DNA from: Streptomyces fuscichromogenes
Lineage (GTDB): Bacteria > Actinomycetota > Actinomycetes > Streptomycetales > Streptomycetaceae
DNA length: 64,000 bases
NCBI RefSeq assembly: GCF_014645815.1
Contig: NZ_BMML01000005.1
Span: 476,595-540,594, forward strand
Direction of reading: 5' to 3'
The position numbers and the translations under genes were made by a program. Below the pieces are notes generated by a model. The model saw only the letters and a list, made by a program, of their open reading frames with translations, ran no database searches and was not told the origin of the DNA. Each line of letters opens with the position of its first letter. Position 1 is the first letter of the stretch. Positions 16,254 through 23,829 of this stretch are shown one piece after another.

Positions 16254-17630
16254 TCAGTCGGTCACCGGACGCGGCCGGACGACCGGGGCCGAAGTCTCGA
16301 CCGGGTGTACGGGCACGTGAGGCCGGAAGGGCTTGAGCGAAGGCAGGTCGGGCACGAGGTGCGCCGCCTCCCGGCAGATCTCGGCGGCGTCGCCGAGGGA
16401 GAGGTACGGGGTGCGGATGCGGGACCAGCCGCCAGAGGTGTCGCCCGCGACAGCGAGCCCCGGCATCTCAGGAGCGACGGCGCAAGCGGCGTAGACGGCT
16501 TCGGGGGCGATGTCACCGAGCGCCATCTTGGCGGAGGCTTCGTCGTTGACGCGGTGGCACACGCGGCCGGTGAGCTGAGCCCGGAGCATGGTGGCGCCCT
16601 TGCCGAGTTCGGCGCCGAAGCGCTGCCCGCACACCTCCAGGTAGATGCCGGCCGCGCGGCCGAGCTGGGCGAGGCGGATGAGCTGGGTGACCATCTCGTC
16701 CCGCCGTTCCTCGTCCTTGCGGGTGGCGACGAGGAAGAGTTCCGCGACCTCGTCGACGAACAGCACGACGGGCACGGGCCGTTCACTCTCGGGCAGTCCC
16801 CAGATGTCCGAGGTGATCTCCTCGTCGGGGGTGCCGGGCGCGATGCCCTGCCGTTCCTTGATCAGGTCGTATCGGTCCTCCATTTCCTTGACCAGGACGG
16901 GCAGCAACTCGGCGGCTTCGTCCGGGTCGGTGGCGAGCGCCGAGAGCCGCGCCGCGAACGGCGCCAGTTCGACGCCCCGCTTGCAGTCGATTCCGACGAG
17001 GGCGACGGGCTGAGGGGCGAGTCCGGTGATGAGGTGCCGGAGGTACATGGACTTGCCGGACAGGGTTGCGCCGAGGGTCAGTTGGTGAGGAACGGTGCGG
17101 TAGTCGCGCACGAAGGGCATGGCGTCCTCGCGCAGCGCCACCGGAACCTTGAGGAACCCGCCGCCGACCTTGCGGGGCATGCGCACCCGCCGCAGGACGT
17201 CGTAGCCGACGAGCCGCAGTTCCACGACACCCGGCTTCACCGTGGTGACGTAGACGGCATGGACGCCCCAGGCATGCCGCAGCCGTTCGGCCGAAGCGGC
17301 GACGTCAGCGGGTTCCTGCCCCGGAGCGAGCCGGAGGCGAAGCCGCATCCCGGTCGAGGTGGGACGGAGGATGCCCCGGCGGGGCGGGACCGCCCGGACC
17401 TCCCGCCGGGTGGTGGCCTTGACGGCGAGGACCCGCAGCCGGGAGGGCACGACGGTCAGGCCGCAGGCTTCCATGACGGAGCCGTACGAGCTGAGCAGAC
17501 GGACCGTGGACATCGGGCCACCGACGGCCGACCAGTAGGCCGCCGGATGCTTGGCCCGGGTGTAGGCGGTCCCGCCGCCGAGCGCGGCGACAGGTCCACC
17601 CACCTCCAGGAGCGTTGTCAGGTCGGTCAT
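16254..17630 (-). CDS. FtsK/SpoIIIE-type DNA translocase, conjugation protein TraB-like
   Basis: The product is 458 aa from ATG 17630, which overlaps the stop of the preceding gene (TGATG). Walker A is GATLSGKSMYL and Walker B is PVVLFVDEVAELF; LTGRVCHRVNDEASAKMALGD matches the later conserved region of FtsK-like transfer proteins. In streptomycetes one such hexameric ATPase moves double-stranded DNA between cells without a relaxase or type IV system. No strong transmembrane segment is visible, unlike some TraB proteins. The frame is intact. Confidence 0.9.
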   Translation of the reverse strand: MTDLTTLLEVGGPVAALGGGTAYTRAKHPAAYWSAVGGPMSTVRLLSSYGSVMEACGLTVVPSRLRVLAVKATTRREVRAVPPRRGILRPTSTGMRLRLRLAPGQEPADVAASAERLRHAWGVHAVYVTTVKPGVVELRLVGYDVLRRVRMPRKVGGGFLKVPVALREDAMPFVRDYRTVPHQLTLGATLSGKSMYLRHLITGLAPQPVALVGIDCKRGVELAPFAARLSALATDPDEAAELLPVLVKEMEDRYDLIKERQGIAPGTPDEEITSDIWGLPESERPVPVVLFVDEVAELFLVATRKDEERRDEMVTQLIRLAQLGRAAGIYLEVCGQRFGAELGKGATMLRAQLTGRVCHRVNDEASAKMALGDIAPEAVYAACAVAPEMPGLAVAGDTSGGWSRIRTPYLSLGDAAEICREAAHLVPDLPSLKPFRPHVPVHPVETSAPVVRPRPVTD

Positions 17631-17986
17631 CAGGCGGTGGCCCCCATGGCGGCCGGGAACGCGGCCGGGGTGACGGCGGCGGCCCGGTAGGCGATGCCGT
17701 GGCGCTGCTGCCCGTTGAACACGGACTCCCACGGCCGGGCCACGAGGCCGGGGAGCGAGACCGGCGCACCGAGGTTCAGCCCCTCGGAAACGCCGCCCTC
17801 CGGCACGGTGACCTTGATCAGGGAGGACTCCCCGTCCTCGATGTAGACGACTCCGATGGTCATCAGCGCCTCACCGCTCGTGGCGTCCTTGGCGATCTCG
17901 CCGGTCTGGCGGTCGCGGACCTTGGGCTCAGGAGCCTCGGTGAGGAGGATCGTGGCGGCGGTGGTCTCAACACGGATGGTGCGCAA
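17630..17986 (-). CDS. SCO3933-family regulatory protein
   Basis: The product is 118 aa if started at TTG 17986, giving (M)RTIRVETTAATILLTEAP, the start I recall for this family; AGGAG lies 8 nt upstream. A GTG at 17995 adds three residues. The conserved core includes VRDRQTGEIAKDA and LPGLVARPWESVFNGQQRHG. The family sits next to traB in many AICEs and is annotated as regulatory, with no known mechanism. A KorSA-type operator lies immediately upstream at 18002-18018, so it is probably repressed together with traB. Confidence 0.78.
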   Translation of the reverse strand: MRTIRVETTAATILLTEAPEPKVRDRQTGEIAKDATSGEALMTIGVVYIEDGESSLIKVTVPEGGVSEGLNLGAPVSLPGLVARPWESVFNGQQRHGIAYRAAAVTPAAFPAAMGATA

Positions 17987-18001
17987 GGCACACACTCCTA
18001 T

Positions 18002-18018
18002 CTACTCGTCTATACATG
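18002..18018. promoter_or_regulatory. KorSA-type operator O2, upstream of the SCO3933-family gene and traB
   Basis: CTACTCGTCTATACATG shares its first 11 bases with O1 and lies 16-32 bp upstream of the TTG start of the regulatory gene. It is well placed to block transcription of the transfer operon. Confidence 0.65.
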
Positions 18019-18079
18019 TGGCGATCTGTGAACCCAATCTCCCGGGCTCATGACGATCACCCTGCCACACAACTTGCCC

Positions 18080-18095
18080 ACTCGTCTATACGAGT
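18080..18095. promoter_or_regulatory. KorSA-type operator O3, palindromic form
   Basis: ACTCGTCTATACGAGT is an almost perfect palindrome (ACTCGT-N4-ACGAGT) and shows the likely full binding site. It lies 62 bp to the right of O2. Two sites in tandem suggest cooperative repression of the transfer operon. Confidence 0.7.
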
Positions 18096-18157
18096 ATGCA
18101 TGCTGGGATGTACGAGTTCGGAGAGCTGCGCCCGCGCACCACCGCAAACTGTGACGA

Positions 18158-18949
18158 TCAGGTCGCCGGAAGCTGATACGACAGGACGTAGGCATCCGCC
18201 GCCATGACCGTGTCGCAGACTTCGACGGGCCGCCCCTCGGTGTCGAAGGCGGTACGGATCAGGTGAATCACCGGCACGCCGGAGGCCAGCCGGAGCGTCT
18301 TCACCTCGTCGGGCGAAGGCATCCGCGCACGGATCTCCTCCTCGAAGTGGTCGAGGCGATGGCCCAGCTCCTCCAACCGGGCGTAGATGCCGCCGGGGCC
18401 CGGGTTGGGTTCGGCGATCTGGGTGCCGCGGGCGATGTCGAGCGGGAGGTACGAGGTAGCGAACTCGACCGGCCGGCCGTCGAGGAGATACCGGCGCCGC
18501 CGGGCGAGCACCCGCCGCACGGACCCGAGCCGCGTGGAGACGTCCTGACTGGCCTTCTCTTCCTTCACTTCAAGGCTGTCGACCTGGGGGTGACTGCCGG
18601 CCGCATCCGCCTCCACGATGAACGCGGACTTCCCCTGCTCCCGATGCCGCCGGGCGAACCGGTCGGAGGCGAGCCGCCGCACGGGAGGCCGGGGCCGCAC
18701 GAACACACCCTTCCCGTGCTCGGCATGTACCAGCCCTTCCCCCTGGAGGATGGAGAAGGAGTTCCGGACCGTCATCCGGGAGACTCCGTAGTGCTCGACA
18801 AGCTCAGCCTCTGAGGGCAGCTTCTCGCCCTCGCCGAATCGCCCACGGTCGATGGCTTCGCGCAGCTGGTCGGCGATCTGCCGGAAGACCGCACGATCGC
18901 TCGTGGGGTCGAGATCTCCGAGGAGGCCCGAAGGAAGTGCAGGGCTCAC
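18158..18949 (-). CDS. GntR-family repressor with UTRA domain, KorSA-like
   Basis: The product is 263 aa. The N-terminal wHTH is GntR type (AVFRQIADQLREAIDRGRF, LPSEAELVEHYGVSRMTVRN, GLVHAEHGKGVFV). The C-terminal UTRA effector domain includes RRVLARRRRYLLDGRPVEFAT and IHLIRTAFDTEGRPVEVCD. In pSAM2 the GntR protein KorSA represses the activator gene pra and itself, keeping the element integrated. The gene is divergent from the Nudix gene, with operator O4 between them. Repression of itself and of the operons at O1-O5 is inferred from the shared sites. Confidence 0.88.
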   Translation of the reverse strand: MSPALPSGLLGDLDPTSDRAVFRQIADQLREAIDRGRFGEGEKLPSEAELVEHYGVSRMTVRNSFSILQGEGLVHAEHGKGVFVRPRPPVRRLASDRFARRHREQGKSAFIVEADAAGSHPQVDSLEVKEEKASQDVSTRLGSVRRVLARRRRYLLDGRPVEFATSYLPLDIARGTQIAEPNPGPGGIYARLEELGHRLDHFEEEIRARMPSPDEVKTLRLASGVPVIHLIRTAFDTEGRPVEVCDTVMAADAYVLSYQLPAT

Positions 18950-18963
18950 TTGTACTCCTTTAG

Positions 18964-18977
18964 GTATCTAGACGAGT
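18964..18977. promoter_or_regulatory. KorSA-type operator O4 between the repressor and Nudix genes
   Basis: GTATCTAGACGAGT, followed by GGGCGAGTG, is the inverse-orientation form of the ACTCGTCTA motif. It lies 15 bp upstream of the GntR start and 56 bp upstream of the Nudix start, so it can control both divergent genes. Confidence 0.65.
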
Positions 18978-19032
18978 GGGCGAGTGTTGTTGCTACGGTG
19001 GAGAGCCTAGCCAGCCGAGAGGGCCGAGGAAC

Positions 19033-19464
19033 GTGAGCACAGAACGCCCGCACTCCGTGAGCGTCGCCGGGGTCGTCATAGACACCCGCGGCCGTGCCCT
19101 CCTGATCCAGCGCCGGGACAACGGCAAGTGGGAACCGCCGGGCGGTGTCCTCGAACGCGAGGAGATCATCCCCGAGGCCCTGCAACGCGAAGTCCTCGAA
19201 GAGACCGGCATCAAGATCGCCCTTCCGGCGACCCTGACCGGTGTCTACAAGAACATGACGGGCCTGATCGTCTCCCTGGTCTTCCGCTGCGAGGCCGCCG
19301 ACGGCACGCCCACCACTGGCGACGAGACCCGCGCACTGCGCTGGGCCACCCGCGAAGAAGTCTCCGAGCTTGCCGACGAGGCATACGCCATCCGCGTCCT
19401 GGACGCGATGGATGCGGCGTCTCCACCTGCGATCCGCGCCCACGATGGCGTGAAACTCGTCTAG
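19033..19464 (+). CDS. Nudix hydrolase, Pif-like (AICE immunity function)
   Basis: The product is 143 aa from GTG 19033 (CGAGGA just upstream). The Nudix box is complete, from GGVLEREEIIPEALQREVLE into ETGI, fitting GX5EX7REUXEEXGU. In pSAM2 the Pif protein, which carries a Nudix motif, blocks redundant transfer between donor cells. Position beside the KorSA-like gene points to the same role here. A housekeeping Nudix activity is the alternative. The last codons contain ACTCGTCTAG, matching the operator core by sequence. Confidence 0.82.
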   Translation: MSTERPHSVSVAGVVIDTRGRALLIQRRDNGKWEPPGGVLEREEIIPEALQREVLEETGIKIALPATLTGVYKNMTGLIVSLVFRCEAADGTPTTGDETRALRWATREEVSELADEAYAIRVLDAMDAASPPAIRAHDGVKLV

Positions 19465-19510
19465 CCCGAACCCGCTGCACATGGCGGCCTACCAGCACGA
19501 AGGAACTTGT

Positions 19511-19939
19511 ATGCACGAGTATACGAGTACAGCCCGGGTCTGGGGGCTCAGTTGCCCAGGTTTCCCGGAAGAGGTCAGCCGGGCCCGCCGCTGGACCCGT
19601 GACATCCTGCGAGGCTCCCCTTTAGCCGAAGACGCCGAGCTGATCGTGAGCGAGCTGAGCGCGAACGCGATCCTCCACACGGCCAGCGGGCAAGAGTCGG
19701 GCAGTTTCCATCTGGCCCTTGCGGTGTCAGCGCAGGTGATCGCGTTGTCGGTCACCGACGACGGGGCCGCTGGCACAGCACCGAAGATCAAGCGCCAGGA
19801 CCAGGAGGCCGAGCACGGCCGGGGCTTGGGCATGGTCAGCGCGATCGCTCATCGCGTCGTCGTCCACGAGAGCGACGGGGGTTACACGGTCACCGCCGAG
19901 CTGTTCGCGGGCCGATCGACCGGAGGTCACCCGTGCTGA
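19511..19939 (+). CDS. ATP-binding protein, RsbW-like HATPase domain
   Basis: The product is 142 aa from ATG 19511 (AAGGAA 6 nt upstream). The Bergerat-type ATPase fold shows ELIVSELSANAILHT (N box), VTDDGAAGTAP (G1-like) and HGRGLGMVSAIAHRV (G2). Such single-domain proteins act as anti-sigma kinases in partner switching, and many orphan copies exist in streptomycetes. The start codon overlaps operator O5, so it is likely under the element repressor. Its partner is not encoded nearby. Confidence 0.8.
   Translation: MHEYTSTARVWGLSCPGFPEEVSRARRWTRDILRGSPLAEDAELIVSELSANAILHTASGQESGSFHLALAVSAQVIALSVTDDGAAGTAPKIKRQDQEAEHGRGLGMVSAIAHRVVVHESDGGYTVTAELFAGRSTGGHPC
19515..19528. promoter_or_regulatory. 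KorSA-type operator O5 at the start of the ATPase gene
   Basis: ACGAGTATACGAGT repeats the ACGAGT half-site. It covers codons 2-6 of the ATPase gene. A further half-like copy, ACTCGTCTAG, lies at 19455-19464. Binding here would block the gene directly, though the half-sites are direct rather than inverted, so affinity is uncertain. Confidence 0.45.
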
Positions 19940-20340
19940 TGGACAAGCCGCAGCGCGGCTACTGGTGCGAGTGCTGGACCGAGGACCTCACCGACGGGAC
20001 GGGGTGGCCGGCGCTCCGGGCATCCTTCGACGCCTACTCCGCGCCCCAGGCAGACAGATGGGTCGCCATCGCACTCCGCACCATCTCACCGGCACTCGAC
20101 CCCGACGCGTCTCAGGAAGCGTGGGAGTGGCTTTACGACGGCCGCATAACGACGAGGAAAGCCCTCCTGCGAGCCGAGCCCTGCACGGTGACAGTCACCC
20201 AGGCCAGCACCCGCATCACATGGACGATCCGACCCGTGATCTTCCTACCGCTGGCTCATCGCCAAGGCGGCGAACTCCCATCCTGCACACAGGACTTCAA
20301 ACCGCACGCAGCGCCTCAGGCGCCCCACAGGCCCGACTGA
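19933..20340 (+). CDS. Hypothetical 135-aa protein coupled to the ATPase gene
   Basis: GTG 19933 overlaps the end of the ATPase gene and has GGAGG 6 nt upstream; an ATG at 19939 is also possible. No domain is recognised. The protein is Trp-rich in its first third (GYWCECWTEDLTDGTGWPAL) and ends in a Pro/His tail. Overlap implies coupled translation with the ATP-binding protein and perhaps a joint function. Confidence 0.6.
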   Translation: MLMDKPQRGYWCECWTEDLTDGTGWPALRASFDAYSAPQADRWVAIALRTISPALDPDASQEAWEWLYDGRITTRKALLRAEPCTVTVTQASTRITWTIRPVIFLPLAHRQGGELPSCTQDFKPHAAPQAPHRPD

Positions 20341-20391
20341 GTTACAACCTTCCTTACAGGTTCAAGGCGGCTCGCTCCGCTCCCCGCGCGC

Positions 20392-20412
20392 GGCCCGGCC
20401 CCCGGCCGGGCC
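20392..20412. terminator. GC hairpin downstream of the ATPase operon
   Basis: GGCCCGGCC (20392-20400) pairs with GGCCGGGCC (20404-20412) around CCC, 52 bp after the last stop codon. It is a likely terminator. From 20413 to 20641 I see no gene; the base composition turns AT-richer here, at the boundary of the cargo. Confidence 0.6.
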
Positions 20413-20641
20413 TGCGCTCCTGTCTCCGCCCCGCTCCAGCCCGGCCGGCGCCCGTGCCGCGCTCACTGCAATCAGCTACCTGAGCCAGAGAATGCGTACA
20501 CCGTGGCAAGGCAGCCAACTTCACGGCTTTACGCAGTCATTTTGACGTAAGCCTCAAATATCATGGCCGGCGCCACACTTGTCCGGACGGGTCCCCTATC
20601 CGTTCCACCGGCCGGAATTCCCGAGAGATTCGCCTATGCGG

Positions 20642-21544
20642 CTACCAGTGAGCCGTGCGCCCCAAGGTCGGGATAGAAAGGGGAACCAGGCGCTCGTATT
20701 CCCGCACGGGCATTTTCGCCAATGTTGCGAAAATGCACGGATCGAGCTTGATCTGCGCATTTTTCAGGAGATTTCTCGAAGCGTGACGCCATTCGCGCCA
20801 GATTGCCCGGTCCTTATTTTCTAGGCGTGTCTCTTCGAAAACGACTACCTGCACAGCGCGAGGCTGGAGGCGGTCACCTACGATATTCAGAGCGACTCGC
20901 TCGACATCTGTAAAGGCCCCGGATCCGACGGCGCGAATATCTCTTTCTTTTCGCTTGACCCAGTCGTTAATCGAGGAAACCACTAGATTATGCAAATCCT
21001 CATGCAAAGCGGCTCGCGCCACACGTCGCGCCAAACGCGCAGCAAAGGCTATGCGGTCTCCTTCCGTCAGGAAGGCATCGATGGGCATGCGTCCAACCAG
21101 TGCACCTTTTTCCACCGGAATTGACACACGAAGATCTGCAACCCAGACACCTTCAGGCTGCGGCTGCTGTGTCAGGTAGACGAAATCGCCGAGCCGCCCT
21201 TCCTTGATCTGCTTTTCCTGTCCGGACCTCAGATCGCCCGCAATGTCAAAGACAGGCGCTACCTGAAAAAATGGGTTCTTGTGATCTCCCGCTTCTGCGA
21301 GATCACACGTCGCCGAGGTGATAATCCCGTACCTGTAGGCCAAATTCTGCGGCAGAATCAATGGGCGAAGGGCCCGCTCGCTGTCCGATGCCGTGTTGCG
21401 GCTGGTGAACGATGTCGCAGGAGACTGCGGGCTGCTCATGTAAAGCAGTCGTATGTCTTCTACGAGGTGCCCCTGATGAAACTTGTCTGCAGCCGCAGAG
21501 ATTTCCCTTGGCCACGGATCGATAAGCAGCGATTCAAGGTTCAC
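20642..21544 (-). CDS. Unknown protein, third gene of a coupled cargo module
   Basis: The product is 300 aa from a GTG at 21544 that overlaps the stop of the HTH gene (GTGA). No confident domain. The segment YGIITSATCDLAEAG followed by FFQVAPVFDI recalls the ITQxCDI motif of uncharacterised mobile-element proteins, but this is a weak recognition. The C-terminal half is helical and basic (ARLARRVARAALHEDLHNL, NDWVKRKERDI). Codon use is visibly AT-richer than in the flanking AICE genes, which suggests separate acquisition. Confidence 0.65.
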   Translation of the reverse strand: MNLESLLIDPWPREISAAADKFHQGHLVEDIRLLYMSSPQSPATSFTSRNTASDSERALRPLILPQNLAYRYGIITSATCDLAEAGDHKNPFFQVAPVFDIAGDLRSGQEKQIKEGRLGDFVYLTQQPQPEGVWVADLRVSIPVEKGALVGRMPIDAFLTEGDRIAFAARLARRVARAALHEDLHNLVVSSINDWVKRKERDIRAVGSGAFTDVERVALNIVGDRLQPRAVQVVVFEETRLENKDRAIWREWRHASRNLLKNAQIKLDPCIFATLAKMPVREYERLVPLSIPTLGRTAHW

Positions 21545-22299
21545 TCGGGCGGCTCCACGATTTCGTCAGCGTCTAACGCGCCCCCACTCAAGGGGGTAAC
21601 GTTCAATTGGATCCGATCCTCGACCTCAGCGGCACCAAAAAGCAGAGTGGGAGCATTCCGTTCAGCCCTAGAAAGGGAGGCAGTTGCCATCAGGTCGTCA
21701 AACTGCCCCTGACGCAGCATCTTGGCACGCTGAGAATCTGCAGCGATCCACTGCCGTACCCATGCAGGCCCATTAAGCTCTCTCAGTTCACACGCCAGCG
21801 TGTGCAGTTCCCACAAGCGTCCGACACTTGACGGCCTAATCCGCTTAGAGGTTCCCTTGCGCCAATTCTGGAATGTTCGCTTACTTACTCCCGCAGCTTG
21901 CAGCACTTGCTGTTGAGTGAATCCCAGAATCGCTCGAATCTCACCGACAGCAGTCACATGCAACACGGCTTCGGCCGATGGGTGAATGCCTGCTGCAGCG
22001 TCGTTCACCGACGCGCCATGCACGAGCCACCCCGCACCTCCGGTCGACTGCGCCAGCGCGACGGGAAGTTCATGCACCATGGCTATTACAACGGCGCTAA
22101 GCGGCCAAGACGAGCGGCTGGACGGAACAGGCAGAGGCGGATTTACGGGACTTAGCGACGCTTCGAATCTGATGAGGGTGTCTCTCACGACGGGGTTCGC
22201 CACGTGCGTGATTTCGACATCTGTTCGTGGCGAGACCGACTCCAAGCCAGGGAGCAGACCAGCGCCCCTCTCCGCTGCCGGCGGCATCGCCACAGTCAT
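21541..22299 (-). CDS. Helix-turn-helix protein of the coupled cargo module
   Basis: The product is 252 aa from ATG 22299, overlapping the previous stop (ATGA). The only recognised part is an HTH near residues 118-160: EIRAILGFTQQQVLQAAGV, SKRTFQNWRKG and then SVGRLWELHTLACELRELNG. This arrangement resembles Xre/MbcA/ParS-type antitoxins, where a HTH is followed by a helical toxin-binding part, but only loosely. The first 110 residues have no match I can name. It could be an autoregulator or an adaptor between the two flanking proteins. Confidence 0.65.
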   Translation of the reverse strand: MTVAMPPAAERGAGLLPGLESVSPRTDVEITHVANPVVRDTLIRFEASLSPVNPPLPVPSSRSSWPLSAVVIAMVHELPVALAQSTGGAGWLVHGASVNDAAAGIHPSAEAVLHVTAVGEIRAILGFTQQQVLQAAGVSKRTFQNWRKGTSKRIRPSSVGRLWELHTLACELRELNGPAWVRQWIAADSQRAKMLRQGQFDDLMATASLSRAERNAPTLLFGAAEVEDRIQLNVTPLSGGALDADEIVEPPE

Positions 22300-23117
22300 G
22301 TCTTGTCCCCCCTCAAGACCGCCAGGTAGTCAGACGTCAGCGATGCCTGGAACACCGACAGTGCCCGCAGGTGTAGTGCATCCGCTACGCTGAGTACCCT
22401 CCCAGTGTCGAATGTACCGCTTCCCGCGTCTGAGATGTCAATGTCCAGTAAATAACTAAGTGAACCCCCCAGTGATCCATCTTTGAAGGGGCCGTGCCGT
22501 AGCACCCCTCTCTCGGTGGGCGACCACGCTAGATCAACTTGCTGCTGAGCACTGACCAGCGCATCGCCTAGCTCTTCATGCAGAACCGGTCCCAGGAGCG
22601 GGGTGCTCACACGCCCTTGCCAAGCGCGAGGTTTGTCCGCTGCCCGATCCATGAGGCGGTTGACGTATCGGAGACCAACCCGCTGCACCGCGGACGGATC
22701 CAAGATCTTCGCTAGTCCATCGAGAAGGACCGCCAGGCCTGGTGCCAACGACTGCCCCCACGACTTGTAGTTGTTTACCTGTGCAGTGACGGCTGTCGGG
22801 AACACTGAGACCGTTACAGAGCCATCGGCGGCGATCAAGGCCCAGCCGTCAGCGTCCTCTCCGATGATGACTTCTGGTTCTCCGTCCACCATCTTGAGAC
22901 CCAGGTTGCGACGCTGCGCCGGCTCAACTCGTTCGGCATGCCACCCCACTGCTTGCAGCATGTTCTTGAGGGCAAGCGCATCCTTGCTGGTAACCGCCAG
23001 AGTGTCGCCAAGTAGCAACAGCTCAAAGATCACCAGCTCAATCGGCGGCTGTTCAAGCGGTCGCCGGTCCGGAGAGGGCAGGCGCGGTGGCGGTTCGCTT
23101 CGCACTTCACTTGGCAT
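22296..23117 (-). CDS. TIGR04255-family protein, first gene of the coupled cargo module
   Basis: The product is 273 aa from ATG 23117. It has an early hydrophobic strand (PIELVIFELLLLGDTLAV), central VQRVGLRYVNRLMD and a late SYLLDIDISDAGSGTFDT, which match the pattern of the TIGR04255 family (R-x-G-L-R-Y-x-N-R). The family is widespread and sporadic and has no established function. It heads an operon of three genes with 4-nt overlaps throughout, which implies a fixed stoichiometry or a protein complex. Confidence 0.7.
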   Translation of the reverse strand: MPSEVRSEPPPRLPSPDRRPLEQPPIELVIFELLLLGDTLAVTSKDALALKNMLQAVGWHAERVEPAQRRNLGLKMVDGEPEVIIGEDADGWALIAADGSVTVSVFPTAVTAQVNNYKSWGQSLAPGLAVLLDGLAKILDPSAVQRVGLRYVNRLMDRAADKPRAWQGRVSTPLLGPVLHEELGDALVSAQQQVDLAWSPTERGVLRHGPFKDGSLGGSLSYLLDIDISDAGSGTFDTGRVLSVADALHLRALSVFQASLTSDYLAVLRGDKT

Positions 23118-23306
23118 CGGAAACTGATCCCCCCGTGGGTGCTCGACGGTGGCCGTACTGGCACTTTAAAGGCACCATGCCCATTCTGCGAGGTGCAGGA
23201 ACTGTGCGTTCACTCTGATGAGACAGATCTGGTACTTGCGACGTAGTGACCAACTCGTCACCCAGTGTCACCTTCATCGTGCTTCGTGTCCTCCGGGGAG
23301 CTGCCA

Positions 23307-23482
23307 TGCCCTCAACACGCAGGAACCTCAGTGATTCACTCAAACCACAGCCTCGCAGTGAGGTGAGCAATGACCTGCTCCTAGAAGCGCGCGTGGCATC
23401 AGGCGACGTGGCACGTGCCTTGCGAGCCGCCTTCACGGGCTGGCCGTCGCGGCTTGCTCTGGTGGACGGCACAAGCCAATAG
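23307..23482 (+). CDS. Possible 58-aa small protein
   Basis: ATG 23307 has GGGGAG 5 nt upstream and opens a 58-aa basic frame starting MPSTRRNLSDSLK, with SNDLLLEARVASGDVARALR as a likely helix. It is divergent from the TIGR04255 gene. There is no recognised domain and only the ribosome site supports it, so it may be spurious. Confidence 0.3.
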
Positions 23483-23662
23483 CGTGGCTAGGGCCGGTAG
23501 GGGTAGAACGAGGCACACGCGCGCGTGGCCGGTCGGCTCACCCACCGTCGTGGTTGACTGTCGTCGGCTAGGGTTCGTGCCGCAAACGTGCCGGATGCAG
23601 CGGTCAGCCACGGTCAATGAGGGTGGTCCACGGTCAAGTTTTCAGCCACCTCAGTTAGCGAA

Positions 23663-23737
23663 GCCCTAGGTCACCTGCGCGGTCTACTAGTCGCTCTTCT
23701 GGAGCGGGTGTCGCAGGTTCGAATCCTGCCGAGGGCA
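23663..23737 (+). pseudogene. tRNA-Arg(TCT)-like sequence with degenerate D-arm
   Basis: The 75-nt stretch has a good anticodon arm (TCGCT-CTTCTGG-AGCGG, anticodon TCT), a perfect T-arm (GCAGG-TTCGAAT-CCTGC), a 5-nt variable loop and an acceptor pair GCCCTAG/CGAGGGC with six of seven pairs. The D-arm does not fold and there is no encoded CCA. It may be a decayed element-borne tRNA, or the 3' tRNA half left at the att site of another integrated element. A direct repeat CCACGGTCAA occurs just upstream. Confidence 0.5.
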
Positions 23738-23829
23738 CAGACAGAAGAACCCGCTCGGGAGGGGTTTCCTCCCAGGCTGGCGCTTCGGGTCATGTCCGTG
23801 GGCATGCCACACGCACACTAACCAGCCGC

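Noticed and set aside
19455..19464. ACTCGTCTAG at the end of the Nudix gene as a full operator
   Set aside because: It matches only one half of the motif and lies within coding sequence, so I mention it as a half-like copy without listing it as a site.
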